Shown here: positions 45,030 through 53,908 of the stretch, piece by piece | How positions within the stretch are numbered: the first letter of the stretch is position 1 | How the letters are laid out: every line of letters starts with the position of its first letter | NCBI GenBank assembly: GCA_910577515.1 | Contig: CAJTLW010000007.1 | Coordinates: 1 to 64,000, forward strand | Length of the DNA: 64,000 bases | From: an uncultured Vampirovibrio sp. | GTDB lineage: Bacteria; Cyanobacteriota; Vampirovibrionia; Gastranaerophilales; Gastranaerophilaceae | Direction: 5' to 3' | Made by a program: the position numbers and the translations under genes | The notes under the pieces: generated by a model | What the model was told of the DNA's origin: nothing | What the model saw: only the letters and a program-made list of their open reading frames with translations | The model's database searches: none

Positions 45030-45206
45030 ATGAATGAAGAAAAACTTGATGAAATAGAAAATAAGCTTTTAGAAATAAGCGAACTCGTACATGTCTTAAA
45101 AATAGCTTTAGATAACGACAATCAGCCAAATTCAGACACTCACCCTTTCGCTACCCAAGCCGCCACAATCAATACAATGATTATAAAACTCCTGGAAGAA
45201 TTTTAA
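45030..45206 (+). CDS. Small 58-residue acidic protein
   Basis: The ORF runs MNEEKLDEIENKLLEISELV.. to ..INTMIIKLLEEF. The first ~32 residues form an amphipathic coiled-coil-like helix, followed by a Pro/Asn/Asp loop and a second helix. AAGGA lies 8 nt before the ATG. An upstream TTGACT near 44972 and AT-rich -10 candidates support transcription. Its TAA is 1 bp from the end of the convergent hpt gene, and it is divergent from the small helix-turn-helix gene. The function is unknown; it may be the partner of that regulator. Confidence 0.55.
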   Translation: MNEEKLDEIENKLLEISELVHVLKIALDNDNQPNSDTHPFATQAATINTMIIKLLEEF

Positions 45207-45207
45207 T

Positions 45208-45747
45208 CTACTCAAAATACCCTATATACGGCAGATTGCGGTAAAGTTCATTATAATCAAGACCAAAACCTACAATAAATTTATCATCCACATCCATCGC
45301 ATAAAAATCAGGCGTAATATCATATTTTCTTGCACATTTTTTATCGCACAAACAAGCAAGTTTCACATCACGTGCTTTGCATTTTGCCTTCATAAAATCA
45401 AGCAAAAATTTAAGCGTAAGCCCTGTATCCATAATATCTTCCACCACAAGCACATTTTTATTTTCTAATGGCGGTAAAGATAAATTTAGTGCAGAAACTT
45501 TCCCTGAAGATTTTTCACTCTCGCCGTAGCTTGAAAGACTCACAAACTCCATCCTTACTGGCATTTTAAGATATTTTGAAAGCTCTGTAAAAAACATAAC
45601 CGCGCCCTTTAAAACACAAACAAGCGTTAGCTCTTCACCTAAACCATAGTGTTTTTCATAATAAGAGTTTATTTCATCCGCCAAATTTTCAATCTTTTTA
45701 AATAAATCTTCGCTTTTAATTAACGTTTTGAGTTCTTTTTCCATCAT
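45208..45747 (-). CDS. hpt: Hypoxanthine phosphoribosyltransferase
   Basis: The enzyme salvages hypoxanthine or guanine with PRPP. The 179-residue protein has the PRPP-binding motif VLVVEDIMDTGLTL, the early LKGAVMF loop and the late VGFGLDYNELYRNLPYIG. AAGGGG precedes the first ATG; ATG codons at positions 1 and 2 are equally possible. tilS is 7 nt upstream, a common pairing in bacteria (tilS-hpt). Confidence 0.94.
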   Translation of the reverse strand: MMEKELKTLIKSEDLFKKIENLADEINSYYEKHYGLGEELTLVCVLKGAVMFFTELSKYLKMPVRMEFVSLSSYGESEKSSGKVSALNLSLPPLENKNVLVVEDIMDTGLTLKFLLDFMKAKCKARDVKLACLCDKKCARKYDITPDFYAMDVDDKFIVGFGLDYNELYRNLPYIGYFE

Positions 45748-45754
45748 TTTCCCC

Positions 45755-46717
45755 TTATTTTGACATCTTTTTATATAAAAAGATGCCGTTTTTATGTACC
45801 CTTAAAAATGTATCTTTATTCACAGATAGTGTTGAATTCTCATTTTCAATAATAAAATTTTGGATTTTTAAAATATTTTTAAAATCCCTGTTTTTTAATA
45901 AACCTTTAAAATACCTTGATAAAATTTCCCTCTGCACAGCAGGTTTCAAGCTTAAAAATTTATCCCGGATAATTAAAGGCCTTCTGTGCGCCCAATCTGT
46001 GCAGTTTTTATCAAAAACCTCATTTTCAATTGTTTTAAGATAATCTTCAATAATTTCATTATGTTCTGCTGCAATACCAATCAGAGAGCCTATTGAATTT
46101 ATGGCATTATCATTGATTTTTAAAATCTCAGGAACAATATTCTTTCTGATAAAATTTCTTTTATATTTAATATCTTCATTTGAAGCATCTGTTCTGAATT
46201 TTATACCATTTTTTGCTGCAAATTCTTCAATCTCGCACCGGCTGAAATTTAAAAGAGGCCTGTAATATGGTTTACGCACTGCAGGAATGGAAACAAGCCC
46301 TGATACCCCCGTGCCTTTAATAACGCGGTAGAGAAACGTTTCAACATTATCATTTTTATTGTGCGCCAAAAAACAAACATTGGTTTCAAATTTTTCAAGT
46401 GCTTTTTCAAAAAAACCGTATCTTGCATCTCGCGCGCAGAGTTCCGTCTTTTTAATATCATCATCAAGTGTATCGCAATAAAATTCAAGCCCCATATCAT
46501 TTGCAAGACTTTGAACAAATTCCATATCACCCCTTGATTCGTCCCCCCGCCAGTTGTGGTTCAGGTGAATTGCTTTGATATCAAGACTAAATTCATTTTT
46601 TAAACTGTTTAAAATATGCAATAGAACAACACTATCCACCCCGCCTGAAACAGCAGCAAGCACTGTCTTTTTTTTGATATCATATTTCTTTAAAAATTCT
46701 GCAACTTTTTCTATCAT
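45755..46717 (-). CDS. tilS: tRNA(Ile)-lysidine synthase
   Basis: TilS attaches lysine to C34 of the CAU-anticodon tRNA-Ile so that it reads AUA. The 320-residue protein has the PP-loop AAVSGGVDSVVLLH and the HNHNWRGDESRGD-like region (LNHNWRGDES), typical of the N-type domain. A shorter C-terminal part suggests the compact form. The start overlaps the preceding gene by 4 nt (ATGA). Confidence 0.93.
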   Translation of the reverse strand: MIEKVAEFLKKYDIKKKTVLAAVSGGVDSVVLLHILNSLKNEFSLDIKAIHLNHNWRGDESRGDMEFVQSLANDMGLEFYCDTLDDDIKKTELCARDARYGFFEKALEKFETNVCFLAHNKNDNVETFLYRVIKGTGVSGLVSIPAVRKPYYRPLLNFSRCEIEEFAAKNGIKFRTDASNEDIKYKRNFIRKNIVPEILKINDNAINSIGSLIGIAAEHNEIIEDYLKTIENEVFDKNCTDWAHRRPLIIRDKFLSLKPAVQREILSRYFKGLLKNRDFKNILKIQNFIIENENSTLSVNKDTFLRVHKNGIFLYKKMSK

Positions 46718-47682
46718 AATGCCGCCAATGAAATTTCTGCCGTTTTATTAACCAATTCTTTAGCATTTGCTAGAGCCTTATTGTGTGGAAGATTTGAAAC
46801 AATTTTTCTTGCATAAGTGCCGTATGCAATAATCGGGCAATCTTCTTCATCTGTAAAATTATCCAATACAATTTCTGGTGTATTAATATTTGTTCCGCCG
46901 GATATTATAAGCTTTATCCCGAATGTTTTTGAAAATTCTAATAATTCTTTTGCAAATAAAACGCACTCAAGCGTAGAATTTTTATCCTCTGCTCCGCCAT
47001 TCATTGAAGCACCATCCGCCTGAACTATAAAATCACCATCATAATTTTTTGCCTTATAAAGGTTTTTCATTCTGGATAAAAGCTCAATGGTTTCGCAAAC
47101 AGGAAAAAGTTTTCTGTTAATACAAATACTGATATCTCCACTAAAAATTGATAAAATATCTTCAAAATCAGCTATAATTTGTTTTTTGTCAGGAATTGAA
47201 GCATGAAATTCAACCATATCAGGGCAAAAACCATTGTTCAAAAGCGTTTTTAGGGCATTTATTTCTCTGTTTGCATATTCAAAAGATATAGCATAACACC
47301 CTGAAATTTTCTTGCACATCCCGCAGCCTATGCACTTATTAAATTCAACAGAATATTTTTTTGTCTTTTTATTTAATAAAATCGCACCTTCAGGGCATCT
47401 TTTTTCGCATAAACCACACCCTGAGCAAACAACTTCTTCAATATTGGCCTTTCTTGCATGGATATCGCCAAGCGTTGCAACAGAAACGCACAGCGTAAAA
47501 TCTTCAATTTTAAAACCTGCTTTTTTTAGAGCTTTAATAAAATCAGGATAAATTTCTGGCGCAAAATCAAAAAACCTTACCCCCGCATGGGTATACAAAA
47601 GCGCCGTATCAATGGCGCTTTTAATATTTTTATTACCAAGCCCTAAGATGAGCTTAAATTTTTCATCTTTTTTTAACTTCAA
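46714..47682 (-). CDS. LdpA-like protein with two Fe-S cluster motifs
   Basis: The 322-residue protein has an N-terminal domain (KLILGLGNKNIKSAIDTALL and ..HAGVRFFDFAPEIY) and a ferredoxin-type insert with CSGCGLCEKRCPEG (Cys86, 89, 92, 96) and CIGCGMCKKISGC (Cys117, 120, 123, 129). The C-terminal domain has ILIISGGTNIN-like LIISGGTNINTPEI. This layout resembles cyanobacterial LdpA, an Fe-S protein that links redox state to the circadian clock. The start is probably TTG with AAAGGA upstream. It is coupled to tilS. The LdpA assignment is by memory of the family, and clock function is not implied. Confidence 0.6.
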   Translation of the reverse strand: MKLKKDEKFKLILGLGNKNIKSAIDTALLYTHAGVRFFDFAPEIYPDFIKALKKAGFKIEDFTLCVSVATLGDIHARKANIEEVVCSGCGLCEKRCPEGAILLNKKTKKYSVEFNKCIGCGMCKKISGCYAISFEYANREINALKTLLNNGFCPDMVEFHASIPDKKQIIADFEDILSIFSGDISICINRKLFPVCETIELLSRMKNLYKAKNYDGDFIVQADGASMNGGAEDKNSTLECVLFAKELLEFSKTFGIKLIISGGTNINTPEIVLDNFTDEEDCPIIAYGTYARKIVSNLPHNKALANAKELVNKTAEISLAAL

Positions 47683-47705
47683 GAAAAAATCCTTTAAATT
47701 AAAAC

Positions 47706-48965
47706 TTAATCTGGTAAAGTCCCTTTTACAACTGCAGCTTCTGCTCCATCAAGTTCAAAAGTTCTGCATAATGCTTGTACCGCTTTTTTAGCATTAAATT
47801 TTTCAACAAGGCAGCTGATTTTAATTTCACTTGTTGAAATCATTTTAATGTTAACGTTTTCCTTAGCCAAAGTTTCAAACATCATTGATGCAATACCGGG
47901 ACGGTCAATCATGCCGGCACCAACAATAGAAACTTTTGCAATATCTTCATCAATATGAATGTTGCTTGGGTTCATTAATTTTGTAATTTCATCTTTAAAT
48001 GCGCAAAATCTTGTCAAATCATCTTTATCAATAGTGAATGCTATATCATTTGTGTTATTATGAGATCTTGCATAAGATTGAATAATCATATCAACAGAAA
48101 GCTCATATTTTGCAAGAAGGGTAAACAATTTGCCTGCATTACCCGGTTTATCCGGAACATCACAAATTACAACCCTAACTTGAGAATTATCACAAGCTAA
48201 GCCTGTCACAGGTTTATAAATTTCCATTTCATTAACTCCTATTATTAAAGTTCCTAAATCATCAAGCTTAAATGAGCTTCTAAGCCTCATCGGCACATTA
48301 AATTGTTTTGCAGTTTCAACACTTCTAGGGTGTAAAACATTGGCACCAACCCTTGCAAGTTCAAGCATTTCTTCATAAGAAATTTCTTTTAACTTTTGTG
48401 CGGTAGGTACAACTCTCGGGTCTGTTGTATAAATTCCCTCAACATCAGAATAAATATCACATCTATCCACTTTCATTGCAGCTGCAATTGCAACAGCCGA
48501 TGTATCAGAGCCGCCACGGCCAAGTGTTGTGATTTCACCTTTTGGTGTAACCCCTTGAAAGCCTGCAACAATAACAATTTTGCCGTCTTCAATATGTTTT
48601 TCAAGTTTATCTGTTTTAATATCAACAATTCTTGCCTTTGAATGGGTGTCTTCAGTCAAAATTCCAACCTGCGCACCTGTCATAGAAACAGCATCATAAC
48701 CCATTTCCTGAATTGCCATTGTTAAAAGTGCAATTGAAACCTGCTCCCCTGTAGACATAAGCATATCCATCTCGCGTTCTGATGGATGTGCTGAAATTTC
48801 ATGAGCAAGCTTGATTAAATTATCTGTTGTATGCCCCATAGCTGAAACTACAACTATAACGTCATTTCCAAGCTCTTTTTCTTTTACAACGGCTCTTGCC
48901 ACATTTTTAATTTTATCCGTATCGGCAAGTGATGTGCCGCCAAATTTTTGAACTATAACACTCAT
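47706..48965 (-). CDS. lysC: Aspartate kinase
   Basis: LysC phosphorylates aspartate, the entry to lysine, threonine and methionine. The 419-residue protein has the N-terminal KFGGTSLAD, the catalytic region with TLGRGGSDTSAVA, and two ACT domains (about 265-419) that would mediate feedback inhibition. The downstream enzymes asd, dapA and dapB lie at 3-6 kb. AGGAAA precedes the ATG, and the preceding TPR gene ends 19 nt upstream. Confidence 0.96.
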   Translation of the reverse strand: MSVIVQKFGGTSLADTDKIKNVARAVVKEKELGNDVIVVVSAMGHTTDNLIKLAHEISAHPSEREMDMLMSTGEQVSIALLTMAIQEMGYDAVSMTGAQVGILTEDTHSKARIVDIKTDKLEKHIEDGKIVIVAGFQGVTPKGEITTLGRGGSDTSAVAIAAAMKVDRCDIYSDVEGIYTTDPRVVPTAQKLKEISYEEMLELARVGANVLHPRSVETAKQFNVPMRLRSSFKLDDLGTLIIGVNEMEIYKPVTGLACDNSQVRVVICDVPDKPGNAGKLFTLLAKYELSVDMIIQSYARSHNNTNDIAFTIDKDDLTRFCAFKDEITKLMNPSNIHIDEDIAKVSIVGAGMIDRPGIASMMFETLAKENVNIKMISTSEIKISCLVEKFNAKKAVQALCRTFELDGAEAAVVKGTLPD

Positions 48966-48984
48966 TTTCCTAAACTCTTTTTCC

Positions 48985-50685
48985 TTAAACTTTTTGTCTT
49001 AATTCGTTATATTTTTCTCTCACCCACGGTTCGCTGTCGCCATGGATAGAAAACATTTTATCACAAACCTCTAATGTTGTCTTAATTAAATATTCATTGT
49101 CTTTATCTTCTTCTAAAAGCTTAACATAAGCAAGCACTTTTAACATCAAAAGCTCTTTCGAATCAGCGTTTTCCGCTTCAAGCTCTCCAAGCATAGAAAG
49201 TGCTTCTTTAACCTTGTTTGTTTTGATAAGACATTCAATCTTGCCAAATTTTGCTATTAAAAGATTTTTATCAATTTCATAGGCTGCTTCAAATTTTTCC
49301 ATTGCATCATAATATTCATCATTTTTCAAAAGCAAAATCCCATATACAAGAATAATCCTGGGGTTCTTTTTATCCAAAAGCCAAGCAGAACGTATTTTTC
49401 TTATTGCAGTCTCTTTATCCCCCAAAATTGCATAAGTATTTGCAAGATTAACCTTTGCATCAATATTATTGGGGTTGTATTCAACCGTTTTTTCCCAATA
49501 TTTAAGCGCATTTTTATAATCTTCTTTTTGGTGATAACAATTTGCAATATTAAAATAGATATGTTTTGTATCATTTGAAGACTTTAAAGCGCGCATAAAA
49601 TATTCTATCGCATTATCATATTCTTTTCTTTTAAAGAAATACTGCCCGCAATTATAGAGTGTTATTGTATGTTCAGGGTCTAATTCCAGTATTTTTTGCA
49701 TAATTTTATAAGCTTCATCATCAAGCCTGAGTTTTAAATATGAAACAGAAAGCCCGTAATAAGGAAAAACACTTGTATTATCATATTTTATAGCTTTTTG
49801 AAATTTATCAATTGCAAGCTCCCATTTTTGAAAATTCTGGCAGGAAAGCCCCCAGGATGAATAAAACTGCATTGTTAAAGGTGAAATAGAAAGCGCCTTT
49901 TCATAAGCATTAAAACATTTTTCCTCTTCCTTAAGATTCATATAAGATTCAGCCAAAAGTATATGTGTTTCAATTTTATCAGGGGTTATTATTATAGCCT
50001 TTCTTGCATATTCAATCGCACTTTTATAATTTTTTAATTGAAAAAAGCAATAAGAAAGATAATAAAGCGCATCCGAATGAAAAGGCAGCATGGAATTAAC
50101 TTTTTGAAATTTTTCAATAGCCTCTCCAAATTCGCCAACCTGTGATAATAAAACACCCCAGAGAAAAATCCCCTGCATATTAGACGGATTATAAAGACAG
50201 GCCTTTTGAAAAGCTTCATTGGCTTCGATTTTTTTATCAAATTTGGCTAAAAACACCGCCTTATTTATATAAGTTTGAGAGTTTCGAGGGTCAATTTTTA
50301 AAGAAACCTCGAATGCTTTTTTTGCCTTTTTAAATTCGTTCATTTCTGAATAAACAGACCCTAAAAGTGAATATGCCTTGGCTGACATTCTATCTATTCT
50401 TATTGCATGACGAAAACATTCAACCGCTTCTTCAAATTCATTATTTTTCGCCTTAATAACCCCTATATTTATATATCCTTCGGGGTTTTTATAAGCCATA
50501 TTCACGCTTGTTTCAAACTTTTTTAAAGCTTCCTTTGAATTTCCTTCATCTAAAAGCTTCATACCCCAGTTTATATAGGCAAAAGAAGGCAAACCCACTT
50601 CCTTACCGACATTTTTATATTTATTTATAAAGGCATTGAGTTTATTTGTTTTAAATAAAATTTTTCTTAAAAAATTTGAAACCAT
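48985..50685 (-). CDS. Long TPR-repeat protein
   Basis: The 566-residue protein consists almost entirely of TPR units from about residue 35 to 530 (for example PEGYINIGVIKAKNNEFEEA, SAKAYSLLGSVYSEMNEF and NIDAKVNLANTYAILGD). There are roughly fourteen repeats. It has no signal peptide or membrane helix, so it is likely a cytosolic scaffold. TATAAA lies 6 nt before the ATG at 50685, without a Shine-Dalgarno, so it may be leaderless. The function is unknown. Confidence 0.85.
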   Translation of the reverse strand: MVSNFLRKILFKTNKLNAFINKYKNVGKEVGLPSFAYINWGMKLLDEGNSKEALKKFETSVNMAYKNPEGYINIGVIKAKNNEFEEAVECFRHAIRIDRMSAKAYSLLGSVYSEMNEFKKAKKAFEVSLKIDPRNSQTYINKAVFLAKFDKKIEANEAFQKACLYNPSNMQGIFLWGVLLSQVGEFGEAIEKFQKVNSMLPFHSDALYYLSYCFFQLKNYKSAIEYARKAIIITPDKIETHILLAESYMNLKEEEKCFNAYEKALSISPLTMQFYSSWGLSCQNFQKWELAIDKFQKAIKYDNTSVFPYYGLSVSYLKLRLDDEAYKIMQKILELDPEHTITLYNCGQYFFKRKEYDNAIEYFMRALKSSNDTKHIYFNIANCYHQKEDYKNALKYWEKTVEYNPNNIDAKVNLANTYAILGDKETAIRKIRSAWLLDKKNPRIILVYGILLLKNDEYYDAMEKFEAAYEIDKNLLIAKFGKIECLIKTNKVKEALSMLGELEAENADSKELLMLKVLAYVKLLEEDKDNEYLIKTTLEVCDKMFSIHGDSEPWVREKYNELRQKV

Positions 50686-50734
50686 ACTTACTTTATAAAA
50701 ATATTACCAGAACATTTAGAAATATCAAACAAAA

Positions 50735-51226
50735 CTAAAGATAGGTCATAAGGCAATCCACCATTTCGCGAAATGCACCATTTCCGCCTTTTGCTTTTGT
50801 TACCTGAACATCAGGCATCACCTTAATTATAGGATTGGCATTAGATGGGGCTATTTTATAATTAACACAATCAAATGCCGCAATATCATTAATATCATCC
50901 CCGATATAAAGCACTTCATCAGCGTTCATTCCATATTTTTCCATCAAAGAAGATAAAACAATTCCTTTTTGTCTTATTCCTTTATGGATTTCATCAACTC
51001 CAAATTTTACCCTGAAATATTCTAAGATATTTGTGGTTTCTCCTGAAATTATCCCAAAAATTATTCCATTTTTAAGAAGAATGGAAACCCCCATAATATC
51101 TATAAAATTCACACTTTTTTGCTGGTTTAAATTTTCATCCAGAATAAATGTGCCATCTGTAAAGACACCATCAAAATCAGATATGACCATTTTTATATTT
51201 TTCGATAATTTTAAACTGTTTTCCAT
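50735..51226 (-). CDS. KdsC-like HAD phosphatase
   Basis: The 163-residue protein is a cap-less HAD phosphatase with DFDGVFTDG (nucleophile Asp17 and Asp19), SGETTN, and GDDINDIAAF with K upstream (HKGIRQKG). These fit KdsC, which makes Kdo from Kdo-8-phosphate for lipopolysaccharide. Close relatives act on other sugar acids (for example sialic or legionaminic acid phosphates), and no kdsA, kdsB or kdsD is in the window. GAGGG precedes the ATG; the gene is 2 nt after the membrane protein. Confidence 0.8.
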   Translation of the reverse strand: MENSLKLSKNIKMVISDFDGVFTDGTFILDENLNQQKSVNFIDIMGVSILLKNGIIFGIISGETTNILEYFRVKFGVDEIHKGIRQKGIVLSSLMEKYGMNADEVLYIGDDINDIAAFDCVNYKIAPSNANPIIKVMPDVQVTKAKGGNGAFREMVDCLMTYL

Positions 51227-51227
51227 T

Positions 51228-51653
51228 TTACCCTCTGAAATTTCCTCTTATAACATCTGATATGAAAGGAAAATACGTTTTCTTAGAAAATAAAGCACCG
51301 AGCGCAAGATAAGTAATTATTATAAAAACCATAAAATTAAACAGCGAAAAGGTAAAAAACAAAGGCACATTAAAAAGCCAGAGGTAAACAAACCCGATAG
51401 CTTCGCCTATAAATGGAATTTTTATAGTAAGCTGAAATAAAAAATTTAAAGCCATAGATAAAACGGCAAGTAAAATTGATATAAAAATTGATTGATAAAT
51501 GTGATATGAACAAAAATCGGTAACATTTTTTTTGAAGATTAATATTGATGCAATTAGCCATATAATTCCGGTTAAACCAAAAGTGTAATATGTTGTAATT
51601 GAAACAAATTTATCAAAAAGGCTGACTTGATTCTGATTAAAAAATCTGTTCAT
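51228..51653 (-). CDS. Small membrane protein, possibly Tic20-like
   Basis: The 141-residue protein has about four hydrophobic segments (FGLTGIIWLIASILIF, IYQSIFISILLAVLSMALNF, IGFVYLWLFNVPLFFTF and LFNFMVFIIITYLALGALF). The layout, with a YHIYQS-type motif before helix two, resembles Tic20/DUF4870-like proteins of cyanobacteria, whose bacterial role is unclear. It is between a TPR gene and the KdsC-like gene, 2 nt from each. The assignment is weak. Confidence 0.5.
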   Translation of the reverse strand: MNRFFNQNQVSLFDKFVSITTYYTFGLTGIIWLIASILIFKKNVTDFCSYHIYQSIFISILLAVLSMALNFLFQLTIKIPFIGEAIGFVYLWLFNVPLFFTFSLFNFMVFIIITYLALGALFSKKTYFPFISDVIRGNFRG

Positions 51654-51655
51654 CT

Positions 51656-52726
51656 TTATTTTGCAACCTTTCTTGTAATATAAGCGTTCATAATTTCGAC
51701 ATAAATAAGCCTTACTTCATTATTTTCAGGCACTTCCCTTAAAGCCTTTCTGTAATAATTAATAGCATCATGGATATTTTCTAAAAGCATATAAGCGTTT
51801 GCAATAAATACATATAAAATTCCTTTTCCTCTGTTTTCTTCCCGAGGAACAAGTTTTACCGCCTTTTTGTAGAGTTCTATTGCTTCTTCATATCTTTTTT
51901 CGTTAGTTAAAATATTTGCTAAAAGTATATAAGCATTTGGTTTAGCGGGGTCAGCCTCTATTGCTTTTTTATATAAACCCATCGCTTTATCGGTCATGCC
52001 AGCGTCTGACAATGTTATCGCCCAACAAAGCCAAGCAGAATAGTTTTCGGGTTCAATTTTTACGGTACGCTCAAAATACTTAAACGCTTCTTTTTCCATC
52101 TTCATTGAAGCATAGGCATTTGCAAGACAAAGAGAAGCTTTTGAATCATTAGGATTTAGCTCAAGCGCTTTTTCATAAAATTTAGCAGCTTCTGCAAAGT
52201 CACCTTTTCTTTGAAAAATATTTGCTAAATACACATAATATTCTCCGCATCCAGAATCCAATTCAATTGCTTTTTTATAATATTCTTCAGCTTCATCAAG
52301 GTTATCGTTATCCTGAAATAAAATCCCGAGTGCGCTATATACCTGCGCTTGATTTTTATCAAGTTCAATAGATTTTGTATAATATTTTAGAGCATTTGAA
52401 AAATTACCGATTTCAGCATAAACATTCCCTAAATTAAAATATATTGAAGGATTAGAAGGGTCATTTACCGCTGCTTTTAGATATAATTCAATGACTTTTT
52501 GAAAATTTTTCTTATAAAAATAAATACTTCCCGAATTTATTAAAGCCTGAACATCATTTGGAAAAATTTCAAGCATTTTATTATATATACTTAAAGCACT
52601 GTCAAATTCATTGTTTACAATATAGATATTTGTTAATTCTCTGTAGTTTTCAATATTTTCAGGGTCATCTTTAATTTTATTTACCAATCCATCAACAATT
52701 TTTTTATCATATTTGGCATCAGACAT
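51656..52726 (-). CDS. TPR-repeat protein
   Basis: The likely start is the ATG at 52726 (MSDAKYDKKIVDGLVNKIKD), giving 356 residues; a TTG 30 nt upstream is in frame but less protein-like. TPR units fill residues about 25-350 (NVYAEIGNFSNALKYYTKSI, LGILFQDNDNLDEAEEYYKK and ALELNPNDSKASLCLANAYA). It heads a compact block with the small membrane protein and KdsC-like gene, with stops and starts 2 nt apart. The role is unknown; it may be an adaptor for envelope synthesis. Confidence 0.8.
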   Translation of the reverse strand: MSDAKYDKKIVDGLVNKIKDDPENIENYRELTNIYIVNNEFDSALSIYNKMLEIFPNDVQALINSGSIYFYKKNFQKVIELYLKAAVNDPSNPSIYFNLGNVYAEIGNFSNALKYYTKSIELDKNQAQVYSALGILFQDNDNLDEAEEYYKKAIELDSGCGEYYVYLANIFQRKGDFAEAAKFYEKALELNPNDSKASLCLANAYASMKMEKEAFKYFERTVKIEPENYSAWLCWAITLSDAGMTDKAMGLYKKAIEADPAKPNAYILLANILTNEKRYEEAIELYKKAVKLVPREENRGKGILYVFIANAYMLLENIHDAINYYRKALREVPENNEVRLIYVEIMNAYITRKVAK

Positions 52727-52856
52727 TATATTATTTCTTTCTAAAACAAAATACAAATTTTAAAAATGGAGGCTTAAGCCTGTAAAATATTATACACTAC
52801 AATCAGTAAATTTACTATTTAAAGTTTGAATAAAGTTTTTGTAATATAATTAGGTT

Positions 52857-53834
52857 ATGAACAGAATATTATTTATAATTGATGAACTTGAACTTAAGTA
52901 TTTTGAATTTAATAAACTTGTAACAAATTTCTGGCTTATAAAATGCTTGCTTGATAGAGGTTATCGGGTTTCAATTACGGTTAAAAACCTTTTATTTTTA
53001 AAAGGAAATATTCCGATGGCACGCGTTTTTGAATCCGTTTCAAAAGACAATAATATATTTAAAGAAAAAACCGAAACCGAAATTTGCCTGAATGAATTTG
53101 AAACAATCTTTATGCGTCCAGACCCGCCTGTTGATATTGATTATATCAATGCAACTTATGTTTTGGATTATGTTAATAAAGATACATTGATTTTAAATTC
53201 TCCAAACGCTTTGAGAGATTTTAACGAAAAACTTTATATTAATAAATTTCCTGATTTTGCACCTGAAAACATAGTTTCAGCTAATAAAAACATAATTAAA
53301 GAATTTTTATTTCAAAAAGAAGAAATTATTATAAAACCTTTAAACAGATGCTTTTCAAGCGGTGTGTTTTATTTAAATAAAGATGATAAAAACATAAATG
53401 CAATAATAGATACGGCAACAAACAACGGCAAAACACAGGTGATGGTGCAAAAATTCTTAAAAGGAATTTTAAAAGGCGATAAAAGATTAATTTTTATCGG
53501 TGGAGAAATTTTCAAATATGCCGTGAGAAAAGTTGCTACAAATAACGATTTCAAATTTAACGAACATATTAAAGAAAACCTCATAAAAGGCGACCTTGAA
53601 GGAGATGAGATTTTCATTGAAAAAGCAATATCAAAAACACTTCTTGAAGATGGCGTCTATATTGCAGGCTTAGATGTAATTGACGGAAAAATCATTGAAA
53701 TAAATATTACAAGCCCATGCTTTTTTATAAATGAAATAAATTCTATCTATAATATAAATTTTGAAAACATTGTAACAGATAAAATTGTAAATGTTATTGA
53801 AAATTCCAAAAAAGGATTGTTTGCAGGGGTTTAG
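52857..53834 (+). CDS. gshB: Glutathione synthetase-type ATP-grasp ligase
   Basis: The 325-residue protein matches prokaryotic GshB, joining glycine to gamma-glutamylcysteine. It has MRPDPPVDIDYINATYVLDY, NSPNALRDFNEKLY, the ATP-grasp loop IIKPLNRCFSSGVF and the Mg site DVIDGKIIEINITSP. No gshA is in the window. A TATAAT lies 6 nt before the ATG with no Shine-Dalgarno, indicating a leaderless message. Cyanobacteria make glutathione, so the gene fits the suggested ancestry. Confidence 0.88.
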   Translation: MNRILFIIDELELKYFEFNKLVTNFWLIKCLLDRGYRVSITVKNLLFLKGNIPMARVFESVSKDNNIFKEKTETEICLNEFETIFMRPDPPVDIDYINATYVLDYVNKDTLILNSPNALRDFNEKLYINKFPDFAPENIVSANKNIIKEFLFQKEEIIIKPLNRCFSSGVFYLNKDDKNINAIIDTATNNGKTQVMVQKFLKGILKGDKRLIFIGGEIFKYAVRKVATNNDFKFNEHIKENLIKGDLEGDEIFIEKAISKTLLEDGVYIAGLDVIDGKIIEINITSPCFFINEINSIYNINFENIVTDKIVNVIENSKKGLFAGV

Positions 53835-53908
53835 CACAATTGTTAATTTTTGTATAATCTTTTCAGGTAATAGCAAAATATTTTTTTCACCTGTTTTAAA
53901 ATAGTATC

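Noticed and set aside
53853..53858. TATAAT as the promoter of the gene at 53909
   Set aside because: A TAAAAT at 53897-53902 is at the 6-nt position seen for other genes; the upstream TATAAT has no spaced -35 and may be only AT-rich background.
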